From the NCBI GenBank assembly GCA_026391255.1, contig JAPLDU010000001.1, positions 42,901 through 106,900 on the forward strand: a stretch of 64,000 nt of DNA. The letters run 5' to 3'. Each line of letters begins with the position of its first letter. Position 1 is the first letter of the stretch. Origin of the DNA: Bacteroidia bacterium. Lineage in GTDB: Bacteria > Bacteroidota > Bacteroidia > Bacteroidales > JAPLDU01. Of this stretch, positions 1 through 11,782 are shown piece after piece. The translations under genes and the position numbers were made by a program. The notes beneath the pieces were generated by a model. That model worked only from the letters and a program-made list of their open reading frames with translations. It searched no databases and was not told the origin of the DNA.

Positions 1-86
1 GGGAGGGTAAATAAATTAAATTATACGCTAATAATCAAACTCTTAATAAAATTCAAAACAGTTTCTAATAATCTTAAACCGGAATA

Positions 87-1445
87 ATGATTAGATGGAT
101 TGCAGGGTTACTATTTGTTGCACTGAGTATGGCAGGTGTGCATCAGGTTTTTGGCCAGAATGAAAAGGTCATTGACCAGGTGGTTGCCGTTGTAGGTAAT
201 AAAATTATTCTCATATCTGATATTGAAGCTCAATATCATCAATTAAAAGAACAGGGATATATTTCTCAAGGGGATCCGAAATGCGAGATACTGGAAGAAA
301 TGTTATTTCAGAAACTCTTGCTGAATCAGGCTACTCTTGACAGTCTGGAAGTGACCGACAATCAGGTGGAGTCGGCATTAGAGAACAGATTAAAAATGTT
401 TGTCAACCAGGCAGGGTCGGAGCAAAAATTAGAAGAGTATTTTAATAAATCAATACTTGACATTAAGACCGATCTGAAGGAAATCATCCGTGACCAGATG
501 CTTACACAGAAGATGCAGGGAAAGATCACCGACGATATAAAAGTTACACCATCTGATATAAGGCAGTATTATAACCGTATTCCAAAAGACAGCCTGCCTT
601 TGATTGCTGCAGAATATCAGATTGGGCAAATTGTGAAATACCCGGTGATTACTGAGTCCGAGAAGCTCGAAGTCAAGGAAAAACTACAGAATTTTCGGGA
701 TCAGGTGATTGCAGGGAAGAAAAAATTTTCCACCCTGGCATTCATGTATTCTGAGGATAAGGAATCTGCCAAGAACAATGGAGACCTGGGATTTGTCGGC
801 AGGACTGACCTTGTTCCTGAATTTGCTGCCGCAGCTTTCAGGCTGAGGGAAAAGGACGAAGTATCTAATGTTATTGAAACTCAATATGGTTATCATATTA
901 TTCAGCTCATAGAACGAAAAGGTGAAAAGGTGGATGTAAGACATATACTATTGACACCCAAACCTTCTCCGGAATCAATCAATAAAGCCTCGAATTTCCT
1001 TGACAGCATTGCCACAGTGATTCGCACAGGTAAAATCGCCTTTGATGAAGCTGCACAGAAATTTTCAGAAGATGAAAAAACCAGAAATAACGGGGGCCTG
1101 GTTGTCAATGAAGAGTCAGGAAACTCAAAGCTCACTGCAGATGAAATTGATAAAGTGACCAACATACACCTGAAGAATTTAAAGGTCGGTGAAATTAGCC
1201 CTGCTTTTGAATTAAAGGAAATGAAAGGGAGAATTTCTTATAGGATTATTCGACTGAAAAACCTCATTCCTCCTCATACATCCAATCTGACCGATGATTA
1301 TCAGAGGATACAGGATAATGCACTGGCTGAAAAAAAGCAAAAGGCAGTCGACGAATGGGTCAGTAAAAAACTTCAATCTACCTATGTACACGTGGATGAT
1401 TCATACCATAACTGCAGTTTTAAGAATAAAAAGTGGCTTAAATAA
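87..1445 (+). CDS. Peptidylprolyl isomerase, SurA/PpiC-like periplasmic chaperone
   Basis: Signal peptide, SurA N-domain-like start (IDQVVAVVGNKIILISDIE), two parvulin-like segments (FSTLAFMYSEDKESAKNNGDLGFVGR; VRHILLTPKP...FSEDEKTRNNGG). Confidence 0.9.
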   Translation: MIRWIAGLLFVALSMAGVHQVFGQNEKVIDQVVAVVGNKIILISDIEAQYHQLKEQGYISQGDPKCEILEEMLFQKLLLNQATLDSLEVTDNQVESALENRLKMFVNQAGSEQKLEEYFNKSILDIKTDLKEIIRDQMLTQKMQGKITDDIKVTPSDIRQYYNRIPKDSLPLIAAEYQIGQIVKYPVITESEKLEVKEKLQNFRDQVIAGKKKFSTLAFMYSEDKESAKNNGDLGFVGRTDLVPEFAAAAFRLREKDEVSNVIETQYGYHIIQLIERKGEKVDVRHILLTPKPSPESINKASNFLDSIATVIRTGKIAFDEAAQKFSEDEKTRNNGGLVVNEESGNSKLTADEIDKVTNIHLKNLKVGEISPAFELKEMKGRISYRIIRLKNLIPPHTSNLTDDYQRIQDNALAEKKQKAVDEWVSKKLQSTYVHVDDSYHNCSFKNKKWLK

Positions 1446-1638
1446 GCATGAAAGACGGATGATAATTCCCAATAATTAGTATATATAACTGAATAACAAG
1501 TAATAGAATAATATCTTACTACTTAGAATTTTCGGAGTAATAATTGTGAATCTCATTGCATTTACAATTTTTGGAGTTAATTACAGTTATTAGTAATTCA
1601 TTATTACAAAATTTGATTAAGTCAAAAAAACATAACTC

Positions 1639-2604
1639 ATGAATTACAAAAATGATGTGGAAGCTGTTGACAGCCTGAGAAAATCATATGAAACCCTTTT
1701 GAATGAAATAAAAAAAGTCATTTATGGACAGGATGATGTTGTTAAAGAAGTAATAATTTCCATTTTCAGCAAAGGACATTGTTTGCTTGTGGGAGTACCT
1801 GGTCTTGCCAAAACCTTACTTGTTAATACGATAGCTCATGCTCTTGGGCTTACATATAAAAGGATACAGTTTACACCTGACCTGATGCCTTCTGATATTA
1901 TCGGAACTGAAATATTAGGTGAGAACAGGCAGTTCAAGTTTGTAAAAGGACCGTTGTTTGCGAATATCATACTTGCTGATGAGATCAACCGCACACCTCC
2001 CAAGACCCAGGCTGCATTACTTGAAGCAATGCAGGAAAGGGCAGTTACTGCTGCAGGTACGCGATATATACTCGATGAGCCATTTTTTGTACTTGCAACA
2101 CAGAACCCTATCGAACAGGAAGGTACATATCCATTGCCCGAAGCACAGCTCGACAGGTTCATGTTCAATATCTGGCTTGATTATCCTGCATTCAACGACG
2201 AGATCACTATTGTTAAAAATACTACATCACACCTTGATTATGTGGCCGGTAAAGTCATTTCAGGTGAGGAAATTAACGATTTTCAAAATTTGGTACGACG
2301 TATCCCGATTAATGATAACGTGCTGGATTACGCTGTAAAACTTGCTTCTAAAACCAGACCTCATACAAAATATGCTCATCCCCTGGCCGACCAGTATATC
2401 CAATGGGGAGCAGGTCCGCGTGCTTCACAGTTCCTCGTACTGGGAGCAAAAACACATGCCGTATTAAACGGAAAATATTCGCCTGATACTGAGGATATAA
2501 AAGCGGTTGCCAAACCTATTCTAAGGCATCGTATCATAAAAAACTACAAAGCGGAAGCGGAAAATATTACTGTAGAACATATTATTGAAGAATTCCTGAA
2601 ATAG
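1639..2604 (+). CDS. MoxR-family AAA ATPase
   Basis: Walker A-like GVPGLAKT, ADEINRTPPKTQAALLEAMQE, ATQNPIEQEGTYPLPEAQLDRF signature of MoxR. Confidence 0.93.
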   Translation: MNYKNDVEAVDSLRKSYETLLNEIKKVIYGQDDVVKEVIISIFSKGHCLLVGVPGLAKTLLVNTIAHALGLTYKRIQFTPDLMPSDIIGTEILGENRQFKFVKGPLFANIILADEINRTPPKTQAALLEAMQERAVTAAGTRYILDEPFFVLATQNPIEQEGTYPLPEAQLDRFMFNIWLDYPAFNDEITIVKNTTSHLDYVAGKVISGEEINDFQNLVRRIPINDNVLDYAVKLASKTRPHTKYAHPLADQYIQWGAGPRASQFLVLGAKTHAVLNGKYSPDTEDIKAVAKPILRHRIIKNYKAEAENITVEHIIEEFLK

Positions 2605-2722
2605 CAATATATATATTACATTGCATCTGACCAATATGTCTACAATATGACCCTCACTCCAATTTATCAAATTGGTAAAATATTCCTATCAGTGAGAAGA
2701 AAACTGTGTCCTTTCAGTATAT

Positions 2723-2763
2723 AAAAAAACCGGGCAACGAATATCATCCACTGCCCGGAAAAA
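2723..2763 (-). terminator. Rho-independent terminator of the lipocalin-like gene
   Basis: 7-bp stem CCGGGCA/TGCCCGG (2730-2736/2752-2758) with a T-run on the minus strand, just downstream of the minus-strand CDS. Confidence 0.75.
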
Positions 2764-2770
2764 TAAGTTA

Positions 2771-3241
2771 TTAATGAACCTGTGATGTAACAGTATAGGT
2801 GTACGTCATTGCTCCTGATCCATAATCAGCAACTTCAGAGTACTTAGCTACAATAGTCATAGAATTGATTGAAATAATGGTGTAACTATCAGTTACTCCA
2901 TTGTCAGTGATGGACAAAATTGTATCGTCAGAATTGAACGACCAGATTCCATTAGTGGTCTGAGGATCGTTAGCGGAGCATTTAGAAGCGCCTTCATCAA
3001 ATGTATATACTCCGTTGGTAGTAAATTTCTGGAGGTCATCTTGTCTGCAAGTTTCCTCCTGGGCAAAAATATCAGTTACAAGAGTGCCATTAATATTCAC
3101 AGCCGGATCAATTGTAACTGCTGTAGTTATCCAGTACTTACCAGTAAGAAGTTCAGTTCTTGATTTTGTCTCATCCTTTTTACAGGAAATTACCACCAAT
3201 ACCAGTGATAAAACGATTAAGAAATGTTGTATTATTTTCAT
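2771..3241 (-). CDS. Lipocalin-like lipoprotein
   Basis: Lipoprotein signal (LVLVVISCKKDE), small beta-rich protein (GKYWITTAVTIDP...). Confidence 0.55.
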   Translation of the reverse strand: MKIIQHFLIVLSLVLVVISCKKDETKSRTELLTGKYWITTAVTIDPAVNINGTLVTDIFAQEETCRQDDLQKFTTNGVYTFDEGASKCSANDPQTTNGIWSFNSDDTILSITDNGVTDSYTIISINSMTIVAKYSEVADYGSGAMTYTYTVTSQVH

Positions 3242-3424
3242 ATTATTTGAATTAGGTTAATAAATAATTCTATTTTATACTGCAACATTCAATTTTCAAA
3301 AACACTGAACAAATCTTCATATGCAAAACTACGAATAATTTTATTTATAAATTTAAATTATTCAGATAAGCAAAAAATCACTTGGAAAATATTATGGATG
3401 AAGAATAGAAAATTACTGGTAAGA

Positions 3425-3500
3425 GTCGGGGTGAGAAGACTCGAACTTCCGGCCTCCACGTCCCGAACGTGGCGCGCTAGCCAACTGCGCTACACCCCGA
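3425..3500 (-). tRNA. tRNA-Pro (anticodon CGG)
   Basis: Reverse complement TCGGGGTGTAGCGCAG...CCACG-TTCGGGA-CGTGG...GGTTCGAGT-like T arm...ACCCCGA folds as a cloverleaf; anticodon CGG. Confidence 0.9.
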
Positions 3501-3506
3501 TCTGCG

Positions 3507-3590
3507 TGCCCGGAACAGGACTCGAACCTGCACATCCTTGCGAATACTGGTCCCTGAAACCAGCGCGTCTACCAATTCCGCCATCCGGGC
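3507..3590 (-). tRNA. tRNA-Leu (anticodon CAG)
   Basis: Reverse complement GCCCGGATGGCGGAATTGGTAGACGCGCTGGTTTCAGGGACCAG...long variable arm...CCGGGC; anticodon CAG. Confidence 0.92.
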
Positions 3591-3617
3591 GATTCATAAT
3601 ATCGCTTTCTTTTAAAG

Positions 3618-3701
3618 TGCCCAGGACAAGACTCGAACTTGCACATCCGTACGGACACCAGCCCCTCAAGCTGGCGTGTCTACCAATTTCACCACCTGGG
3701 C
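3618..3701 (-). tRNA. tRNA-Leu (anticodon GAG)
   Basis: Reverse complement GCCCAGGTGGTGAAATTGGTAGACACGCCAGCTTGAGGGGCTGG...CCTGGGC; anticodon GAG. Confidence 0.92.
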
Positions 3702-4694
3702 AAATGAGGCGCAAAATTATATTAATTTTCATATTTATAAGATTTTTTATATGATTATCCAAATATTAATTACGATCAACAATATTCTTTATAATTAATC
3801 AGTCAACTCTAATATTATCGATAGCTATTCTTAAATCTCTTTACTTTTTAAAATAATAAGAACATAATGAACTTGCTTATAATTTTTGGAATTGCTAATA
3901 ATTCTTTGAATAGTTATTTCATTCAATAAGATTAAAATAACTATAAAAAGGGGAGAACCTTTCCAAATTGTAAAAAATATCAAAAATTTACTCATTTTAT
4001 TTAAAATTTCAATTTTTCATCTAACCAGAAGATTTAAAAAAACCATATGAATATTTAAAAAGATTAATTCAGTTAACTTTTACTTATGTGAACGCATATT
4101 TACCTTATTAAAAAGATAGTTAAAATGTTCAGTAAATAATATTAACCGTATTAACTAGCATAAATTAACCATTCTATTAACTTTACAAATATATTTTGAT
4201 GTTTTGTTTATTCTGTAAATTAATGATTTTAATTAATGATAATCAGTAATATATTCATTACTACCTAAACACTAATATTCCATAATTCTTCAAATAAAAG
4301 TGAAATGAAAAGAATACTTCATTTATATGAAATAATATTTATATATAATTCATATTATCAGTATTTTATATTTATTATCTAAATATCAAATCAAATATGA
4401 AATGTAATTAATTGGTAGTTCATAAAGACAGAAGATATCTTCAACTGCAGATAACTTTTTTATTTATCTGATTACAAGCATAATATTAAATATTATTATT
4501 GACCGGAATATTATAATGATTAATATAATCAACATTGCTAATTGTTTTGATTATTGATTAATAATCAATTAAAAAGAATTTTCTATATAATTTAGTATCA
4601 CATCGGAAAAATTAACTATAGTTAAATATTATATTCTATTAGTTAAGTGTATTTAATTAAAAATATATTTACTTTTGTCAATAGGATTAAATTT

Positions 4695-5111
4695 ATGAAA
4701 GAAAGATTAATTCACCTGATTGAGCTCTTAAAATATAGAACACAAAATGATTTTGCAGCACGTATCGGACTTTCGGGATCCATTATATCACAGTACATTT
4801 CAGGGTTAAAGGAGCCAGGAAATAAGTTCTGGCGGGCACTGGCCATGATACACCCAGAAGTAAATCCTGAATGGCTGAGAGACGGAACTGGGTCTATGCT
4901 AAGGTCTGCGACTGTTTTGCAACCAAGTTTGCCTTTTGAATCGATTTTGTCAAATAACACTGAAAATGGAGCACAAATCCCTGAAAATAAAGCAGTAAAT
5001 AAAGAAAAAGTAATCGAAAAAGCACTTCCGGAAGAGAAAAAAAATGTAAAAATTGATAAAATCATCATATTTTTCTCGGATAAGTCATTCCAGGAATTTC
5101 ATCCAGGATGA
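4695..5111 (+). CDS. XRE/HTH transcriptional regulator-like protein
   Basis: N-terminal HTH (LKYRTQNDFAARIGLSGSIISQYISGLKEPGNKFW). ATG 4695 fits better than the longer ORF start 4647, which lies upstream of a TACTTTTG -7 box. Confidence 0.7.
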   Translation: MKERLIHLIELLKYRTQNDFAARIGLSGSIISQYISGLKEPGNKFWRALAMIHPEVNPEWLRDGTGSMLRSATVLQPSLPFESILSNNTENGAQIPENKAVNKEKVIEKALPEEKKNVKIDKIIIFFSDKSFQEFHPG

Positions 5112-5152
5112 TCAGAATTTGAAATAGCTCCTTATTTTTGCAAAAAAAGAGC

Positions 5153-6214
5153 ATGTACAAACTCATCTTCCGAAAGATATTTTTCCTGTTTCAGCCAGAA
5201 TCAATTCATAATTTTGTTGTATTTATTTTAAAACTGATAAACCTGTTGCCTGGATTTAGAATTGTTTTAAATATTTTTTACAGGGTTCGTGATCCACGTT
5301 TGGAAAAAAACGTATTCTCATTAAGGTTTAAAAACCCGGTGGGAATTGCAGCGGGTTTTGATAAGGATGCCGAAGTGTCTGATAGTCTGGAAGCATTTGG
5401 CTTTGGTTTTATTGAAATAGGTACAGTGACTCCAAAAGCTCAGCCTGGTAATGAAAAGCCACGTTTATTCAGGCTTAGGAAGGACCAGGCATTGATCAAC
5501 CGCATGGGATTTAATAACAAAGGAATGCGGAATGCAGCAGGGAATCTGAGTAAAAGGAAAAGCAATGTGATCATTGGTGGTAATATAGGGAAAAACAAGC
5601 TGACTTCCATTGAAAATGCAATGGATGATTACCTGCAGTGTTTTATGGCTCTTTATCCTTATGTAGATTATTTTGCTGTTAATGTGAGTTCACCGAACAC
5701 ACCTGGGTTGCGGAACCTTCAGGAAAAAGAGCCATTGAGGGAATTATTGCATGCTATAATGACAGTCAATAAATCAATGGATAAGATAAGACCTGTCTTG
5801 CTGAAAATTGCACCGGATCTGACAAATGAACAGCTTGACGATATTATTTCCATTGTTAAAGAGACAGGAATTCATGGCATTATTGCAACTAACACAACAA
5901 TCTCTAGAGATTATCTGAACTATGATGAGGCAAGAGTTGAAAGCTTCGGAAGCGGTGGTTTAAGCGGAAAGCCATTGTGTGAAATGTCAACAAAGGTAAT
6001 CAGATACATTATTGAAAAATCAGGAAACACAATTCCGGTAATTGCTTCAGGGGGAATATTTAATGCAATTGATGCCAGAGAAAAACTAAATGCTGGTGCT
6101 TCATTGGTTCAGGTTTACACGGGTTTTATCTATGAAGGGCCATCAATTGCAAGAAAGATTAATAAAGGATTGCTCAGAGAATTAGATTCTGTCAAAGAAC
6201 AATCAAAGAATTGA
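5153..6214 (+). CDS. pyrD: Dihydroorotate dehydrogenase (quinone), class 2
   Basis: [66 protein letters not shown] motifs. Confidence 0.93.
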   Translation: MYKLIFRKIFFLFQPESIHNFVVFILKLINLLPGFRIVLNIFYRVRDPRLEKNVFSLRFKNPVGIAAGFDKDAEVSDSLEAFGFGFIEIGTVTPKAQPGNEKPRLFRLRKDQALINRMGFNNKGMRNAAGNLSKRKSNVIIGGNIGKNKLTSIENAMDDYLQCFMALYPYVDYFAVNVSSPNTPGLRNLQEKEPLRELLHAIMTVNKSMDKIRPVLLKIAPDLTNEQLDDIISIVKETGIHGIIATNTTISRDYLNYDEARVESFGSGGLSGKPLCEMSTKVIRYIIEKSGNTIPVIASGGIFNAIDAREKLNAGASLVQVYTGFIYEGPSIARKINKGLLRELDSVKEQSKN

Positions 6215-7031
6215 CAGCATTAGCTAAAGCGCTATTCTGTTCACCATCTGACATCCGATACTGAGTAATTAATTCATCCGGTGAACCCTCAACAACAAAA
6301 CTGTATGCTGTCCATGCCAAAAGGTCTGAATCATTATAATCGTTACCAATACTCATACTTCGGCTCTGATCAATTGATAAAAATTCACACAACAAGGCAG
6401 CTGCCGAAGCTTTTGAAACATTCCCCGGAAAAACCTCCATCCAAATTGATCTGCCATTAATTGGGGAAGTTGTACGAATAAGTTTAATATTCAATGAATT
6501 AATCAATAATTTGCCACTTAGAAAATCAAACCAGTCTTTATTTTCATCAATAATCCCTACAAACTGACAAGCCTGATCAGGTAAACTGCTAATATCTGTT
6601 AATTCAGATACGTAATCTCTATATATGTCACATCGTTTAATAAAATCATGATTATTTAGGCTGAACTGCTTATAATGGAAACGGTGATTCTCAGGAATAG
6701 GATCATGGATCATAAAATCGACCTGGTAACAGAAAAATATTCGACCAACTTCCTGAATTTCTTTTTGATATAAATGGCAGGAGTGAAGAAGAATTTTGTT
6801 TTTCCAGTCCAGAATACCTGAACCTGAAGAAAAGATCAGGTAATCAACCGGAAAATCATCTGAAATTACTTTAGATATTGAATAGACAGACCTGCCAGTT
6901 GCAATGACTCTTGTTATTCCTGATTTTCCCAATTTGACAAGTATATCATAATCTGGTTCAGAAATTTTCCGTTCACGTGTAAATAATGTGCCGTCAAAAT
7001 CTGTAAATACAATGGACAAGAGTGGTTTCAT
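6192..7031 (-). CDS. HAD-family (Cof-type) hydrolase
   Basis: [14 protein letters not shown] and C-terminal [15 protein letters not shown] motifs. Confidence 0.85.
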   Translation of the reverse strand: MKPLLSIVFTDFDGTLFTRERKISEPDYDILVKLGKSGITRVIATGRSVYSISKVISDDFPVDYLIFSSGSGILDWKNKILLHSCHLYQKEIQEVGRIFFCYQVDFMIHDPIPENHRFHYKQFSLNNHDFIKRCDIYRDYVSELTDISSLPDQACQFVGIIDENKDWFDFLSGKLLINSLNIKLIRTTSPINGRSIWMEVFPGNVSKASAAALLCEFLSIDQSRSMSIGNDYNDSDLLAWTAYSFVVEGSPDELITQYRMSDGEQNSALANAVNSLIVL

Positions 7032-7149
7032 ATTACTGTCAAAACTACTAATATTCTTTGTTTTTTTCGTTAATCACAAGATATTAAGACATTTTACATT
7101 ATTAATAAAGTCTTATAATTAATATTATGTTAAATAGTAATTATTGAAA

Positions 7150-7180
7150 TAAAGGAGAAGCATTCAATGCCTCTCCTTCG
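7150..7180 (-). terminator. Terminator hairpin downstream of the TPR gene
   Basis: AAGGAGA/TCTCCTT 7-bp stem with inner GCATT/AATGC pairing, immediately 3' of the minus-strand CDS ending at 7184. Confidence 0.6.
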
Positions 7181-7183
7181 ATA

Positions 7184-8758
7184 TTATTTCTTTTCAAGAA
7201 GATCTTTCATTTCTTTCGCTTTATCATACATCTGCAAGCGGGTGTAAATTATTTGAAGACTTTGTATGGTGGTAACATCTTTATCATTCAGGCTGTGTGC
7301 TTTTTCCAGGTATGGTTTTGCCAGATTTAACTGTTCTTTTGCAGAAGCAATTTCCTGGTCGTATTTCTGTTGCTGATCAGAAGGAATATCATTTGCAGCC
7401 GTAAAATATTCAACCGCTTTGTTATAATACAACGCTCCCAGATTGTACTGTGCATCAAAATAATCAGGCTTAATTTCAAGAGCTTTGTTATATGCTTTAA
7501 TGGCCGCATCTTCATAATTAATATCTGGTTTTTGAGTCGGAACTATTTCTGTCCAGGACTTTACAACTCCATTTTCTAAAATAACAGATATATTTTTATA
7601 CATTAATGTTTCTGTAACTATTTGAGGTTTTGTTTGTTGTATAGATTTTCCTTTTGTACCCGTTTTTGGATTTGAGGCAGGCTTTGCAGGTTGATCTGTC
7701 TTGTCATCCAGGGGCTTCCCAAAAAGCTTGATCACATCATCTTTCTTCATCCCCGTTTTGATGTTATTGATAGGCAATTTTTTCCATTCATCATTCAAAT
7801 TATCGTATAATGAACCTTGTGCAAAATAATAAATATAGTTACCAGGAGATTTCTCAATTGCCACTTTCAGAAACGCTAATTCTTCCGCAGTTTTATTGGC
7901 TTTAGAATAATATTTGACCAGTTCAAGTACCAGTAAATCGCTTTCTTTCGGATATTTATCCATTCCTTCTTTCAAAGCATTTATATACTTAATTGTATCT
8001 TTCTGGTTAATATATCCATTGGCAATTCCCAAATATAAAATATTAGGTTTCAGGTAATCAGCAGTTTTCTTTCCAATAATAGCACCAGGCTTTAATAACT
8101 TGGATAAAACAGTATAATACTCAACTACTTTATCATATTTTTTTGCCTTTTCTGCAGCAAGCGCTGTGTAATAAACAACTGGTGTGTCGAGCCTGGTCAT
8201 TGATGACAGGAACAAAGAAGTCTCAAAATAATCCACTGCTTTTTCATTATCAGTTAAGACGGTCGACTTATATTTTTCTACTCCCTTATTAACAAATACA
8301 TTAGCAAGGCTTGGAAAAATCTCTCCGATAATTTTCATGGTTATTTCCGGATCATCCAAACTTTTCCGATCACTCATCAACTGAGAGAAAACTTTTGCAT
8401 CAGCTTCCTTATTCATTGGATCGAGTGTATGCCATTTTGGATCTTTAAAGTTAAGTACCAATGCTTTTATGTATGAGTTAAATGCAATATCTGCCGCATC
8501 CGGTACCAGGTCACAGAACTTTTTGATTTTGGAAAACATACAGCTATCACTCATCGATTGATAGATCAAACCATTATAATACCATGTCTTGCAAAGGTTC
8601 ATGGTTTTTTCATGCTTGGTAGCACGGTCAATATGTTCTTTAGCTTTAAATAACTCCTTGTATCTCCAATAATTATAAGCGCTTACGACTTCATTAGGCT
8701 GAGCCATTAAAGCATTGAAAACAAAAACAGAGATCAAAACCAAAACAAACCGTTTCAT
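7184..8758 (-). CDS. Tetratricopeptide-repeat exported protein
   Basis: Signal peptide and TPR-like repeats (AYNKALEIKPDYFDAQYNLGALYYNKA). Confidence 0.75.
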   Translation of the reverse strand: MKRFVLVLISVFVFNALMAQPNEVVSAYNYWRYKELFKAKEHIDRATKHEKTMNLCKTWYYNGLIYQSMSDSCMFSKIKKFCDLVPDAADIAFNSYIKALVLNFKDPKWHTLDPMNKEADAKVFSQLMSDRKSLDDPEITMKIIGEIFPSLANVFVNKGVEKYKSTVLTDNEKAVDYFETSLFLSSMTRLDTPVVYYTALAAEKAKKYDKVVEYYTVLSKLLKPGAIIGKKTADYLKPNILYLGIANGYINQKDTIKYINALKEGMDKYPKESDLLVLELVKYYSKANKTAEELAFLKVAIEKSPGNYIYYFAQGSLYDNLNDEWKKLPINNIKTGMKKDDVIKLFGKPLDDKTDQPAKPASNPKTGTKGKSIQQTKPQIVTETLMYKNISVILENGVVKSWTEIVPTQKPDINYEDAAIKAYNKALEIKPDYFDAQYNLGALYYNKAVEYFTAANDIPSDQQQKYDQEIASAKEQLNLAKPYLEKAHSLNDKDVTTIQSLQIIYTRLQMYDKAKEMKDLLEKK

Positions 8759-8922
8759 AATAAAAGTTTTAATTATTATAATTCATATAAAAATAACTAT
8801 TCAGGTTGTTTAGACTGTAGACTGTCAGGCCTTTAGAAAAGATTAACTTATCAGAATAAAATCAAACATTTAATAGCCTACAGCCTAATAGTCTACAACC
8901 TATCTGCCTTCAAAAAAAACTA

Positions 8923-11506
8923 TCAGATATCCTCTTCCGGTTCCTCCTGTGAAAGATCTTCTAATTCGTCTTCGTCTTCCAAATCATCGTCCTCTTCCTC
9001 TTCTATTTCAGAGTATTCCGGGTCATCATTAATATCATCTTCTTCAGCAAATTCTTCAATCTCTTCATTCTCAACCGCACTCTCATCCCAATCCTCAGGT
9101 TTATCATTATTTTCAGAGACGTTTTTCTGCTCATTGAATTCTATGGTAGCAACTGCTGCAATCGCATCGTTTTCTTTTAGCTGAATAAGTTTAACGCCCT
9201 GTGTTGCACGGCCAAGAACCCTGATTTTTTCACATTCGAGGCGAATAATATTTCCCGAACGTGTAATAATCATTATGTCATCGGCATCTATCACGGTTTT
9301 CATACCAATCAATTTGCCGGTTTTTTCAGTGATATTTAAAGTTTTTACTCCTTTCCCACCCCTGTTGGTAATCCTGTAATCATCCAGGTTAGATCTTTTG
9401 CCGTACCCGTTTTCGGAAACTACCAGTACGTTTTCTTTTCCGCCTATATCAGCAATAACCATCCCTACCACTTCATCCGTTTCATTAGACAGCCTGATTC
9501 CTCTGACACCTGAAGCATTTCTGCCCATCGGCCTGACTCTTGTTTCGTGGAAGTGTACCGCCCTGCCTGCCCTTGATGCCAGTACCATTTCATTATTTCC
9601 ACTGGTCAGTTTGGCCTCAATTAACTGATCACCTTCTCTTATATTGATTGCTATGATTCCATTTAATCTTGGACGTGAGTACGCAATCAATGAGGTCTTT
9701 TTGATAATACCTTTCTTAGTACAGAGAATGATAAAATTATTAGTGACATATTCTTTATCAGTCAATGATTTTGTATTAATAAATGCCCTGACTTTATCTT
9801 CAGGATCAATATTCAAAAGATTCTGAATTGCCCTGCCTTTGGAAGCCTTGCTGCCTTCCGGTATTTCATAAACTTTAAGCCAGAAGCACTTACCCTTTTC
9901 AGTAAAAAATAACATGGTATTATGCATGGTAGCAATAAACAGATGTTCAAGGAAATCCTCGTCACGGGTGATCACCCCTTTGCTGCCTATCCCTCCCCTG
10001 TTTTGGGTACGGTATTCTGTAAGAGGTGTGCGTTTTATGTAACCAAGATGAGATATAGTAATGGCAACTTCATCATCGGCATAAAAATCCTCAGGATTCA
10101 TGTCCTCAGATGAATATACAATTTCAGTCCTGCGGGGATCAGCAAATTTGTCCCTGACTTCAATCAGTTCATCTTTAATAATCTGCATTCTGATTGACTT
10201 ATTTTCCAGTATTTCTTTCAGATGAGCTATCAGCTTAACAATTTCATCGTACTCATCCCTGATTTTATCTCTTTCAAGCCCGGTAAGTCTTTGCAACCTT
10301 AGGTCGAGTATGGCTTTGGACTGAATCTCGCTCAAACCGAAATTTAGCATCAGCCCGTTTAATGCTTCTTCAGGGTTCTTTGAAGCTCTGATCAGGTTAA
10401 TGACTTCATCCAGATGATCAAGTGCAATAAGCAGTCCTTCAAGAACGTGAGCTTTTTTTTCTGACTGGTCGAGATCGTATTGGGTGCGTCTTACGATAAC
10501 ATCATGCCGATGATTTACGAAATGAAAAATTAACTCCTTTAGGTTCAGTAACTTTGGTCTACCGTCAACCAGGCATATATTATTTACGCTATAACTGGTT
10601 TGTAATTGTGTGTATTTGAACAATTTATTGAGAATCACACCAGCTACGGCATCCCTGCGCAGATCAAAGACAATACGCATACCAAACTTATCTGATTCAT
10701 CATTGGCATTTGTAATGCCATCAATTTTCTTTTCATTGATCAGGTCAGCCACTTTCTTGATAAGTTCTTCTTTATTGACCTGGTAAGGAATTTCTGTGAC
10801 TATGATTTTTTCTTTTCCTGACGGAGATGTCTCAACATTTGTCTTAGACCTGATAACAATACGGCCTCTTCCAGTTTCAAATGCATCTTTGACTCCCTGG
10901 TATCCGTATATTATGCCACCTGTCGGGAAATCAGGTGCAAGAACAAAATGCATGAGTTCTTCAATAGTGATTTCATTTTTATCAATAAACGCCACAATGG
11001 CATTTACTACCTCTCCCAGGTTATGTGGCGGCATATTGGTTGCCATCCCCACTGCAATACCTGAAGCTCCGTTAATCAATAGGTTGGGAATTCTGGTAGG
11101 TAGTACCGATGGTTCCTCCAGCGTATCATCAAAGTTCAGAGTAAAATCAACAGTGTTTTTATCAAGGTCTGACAAAACTTCCTCGGCAATTTTTTTCAGC
11201 CTTGCTTCGGTATATCTCATTGCAGCAGGGCTATCACCGTCAATTGATCCGAAATTTCCCTGGCCATCAATCAAAGGATACCTTAATGACCAGTTTTGCG
11301 CCATTCTGACCATTTTTGTAAGCCCTGTTTGCAGATACCCCGAGTTCATTCATTCCGAATAAAACCCTGCGCTGAACCGGTTTGAGTCCATCCCTTACAT
11401 CAGGAAGAGCACGCGATACTATGACCGACATTGAATAATCAATGTAGGCCGATTTCATTTCCTCTTCTATATTTACCTTAAGAATTCTTTCTCCTGTATC
11501 TTCCAT
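8923..11506 (-). CDS. gyrA: DNA gyrase subunit A, reading frame interrupted in this sequence
   Basis: Two ORFs in different frames: 11267-11506 ([49 protein letters not shown]...NRAYK) and 8923-11349 ([39 protein letters not shown]...), plus an acidic C-tail. See finding. Confidence 0.93.
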
Positions 11507-11732
11507 TCAATACCTATATAATCAAAACAATTAAATATGAAAATCCTTTAATAATTAACTTTTTTTTAAAGCCACACAAAAGTAGTGATTTAAAGCTAAT
11601 AATCAACTCTTTTTAAATGTATTTATTAACATAAAGATGTAAATAATTGTCAATAAAAATACACGCTATTAAAGATAATATTAATTGGTTATTTGTAGTT
11701 AATAATTTGATTTTAAAATATATAATCAATAT

Positions 11733-11763
11733 TTTGGACTTTAGGCCAATTTTAGTATTTTTG
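11733..11763 (+). promoter_or_regulatory. Bacteroidetes-type promoter upstream of clpC
   Basis: TTTG (11733-11736) - 19 nt - TATTTTTG (11756-11763), matching TTTG-N19-21-TAnnTTTG. Confidence 0.7.
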
Positions 11764-11782
11764 TCATCACAAATATTTGACC

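Noticed and set aside
1836-2168. ORF 110 aa on the minus strand, plus many similar antisense ORFs (e.g. 10796-11362 +, 37587-38024 +, 39674-40018 +, 44063-44698 +, 46880-47236 +)
   Set aside because: All lie opposite well-supported conserved genes and have no recognisable domain or promoter.
3398-3762. ORFs 3398-3754 (+) and 3490-3762 (-)
   Set aside because: They overlap three clear tRNA genes; the translations (e.g. GTGLEPAHPCEYWSLKPARLP) are the usual spurious reading of tRNA DNA.
8923-11506. gyrA split as two genuine separate genes or programmed frameshift
   Set aside because: The break removes about 24 conserved residues including the QRDR and no slippery-site arrangement can restore them; deletion or assembly error fits better.
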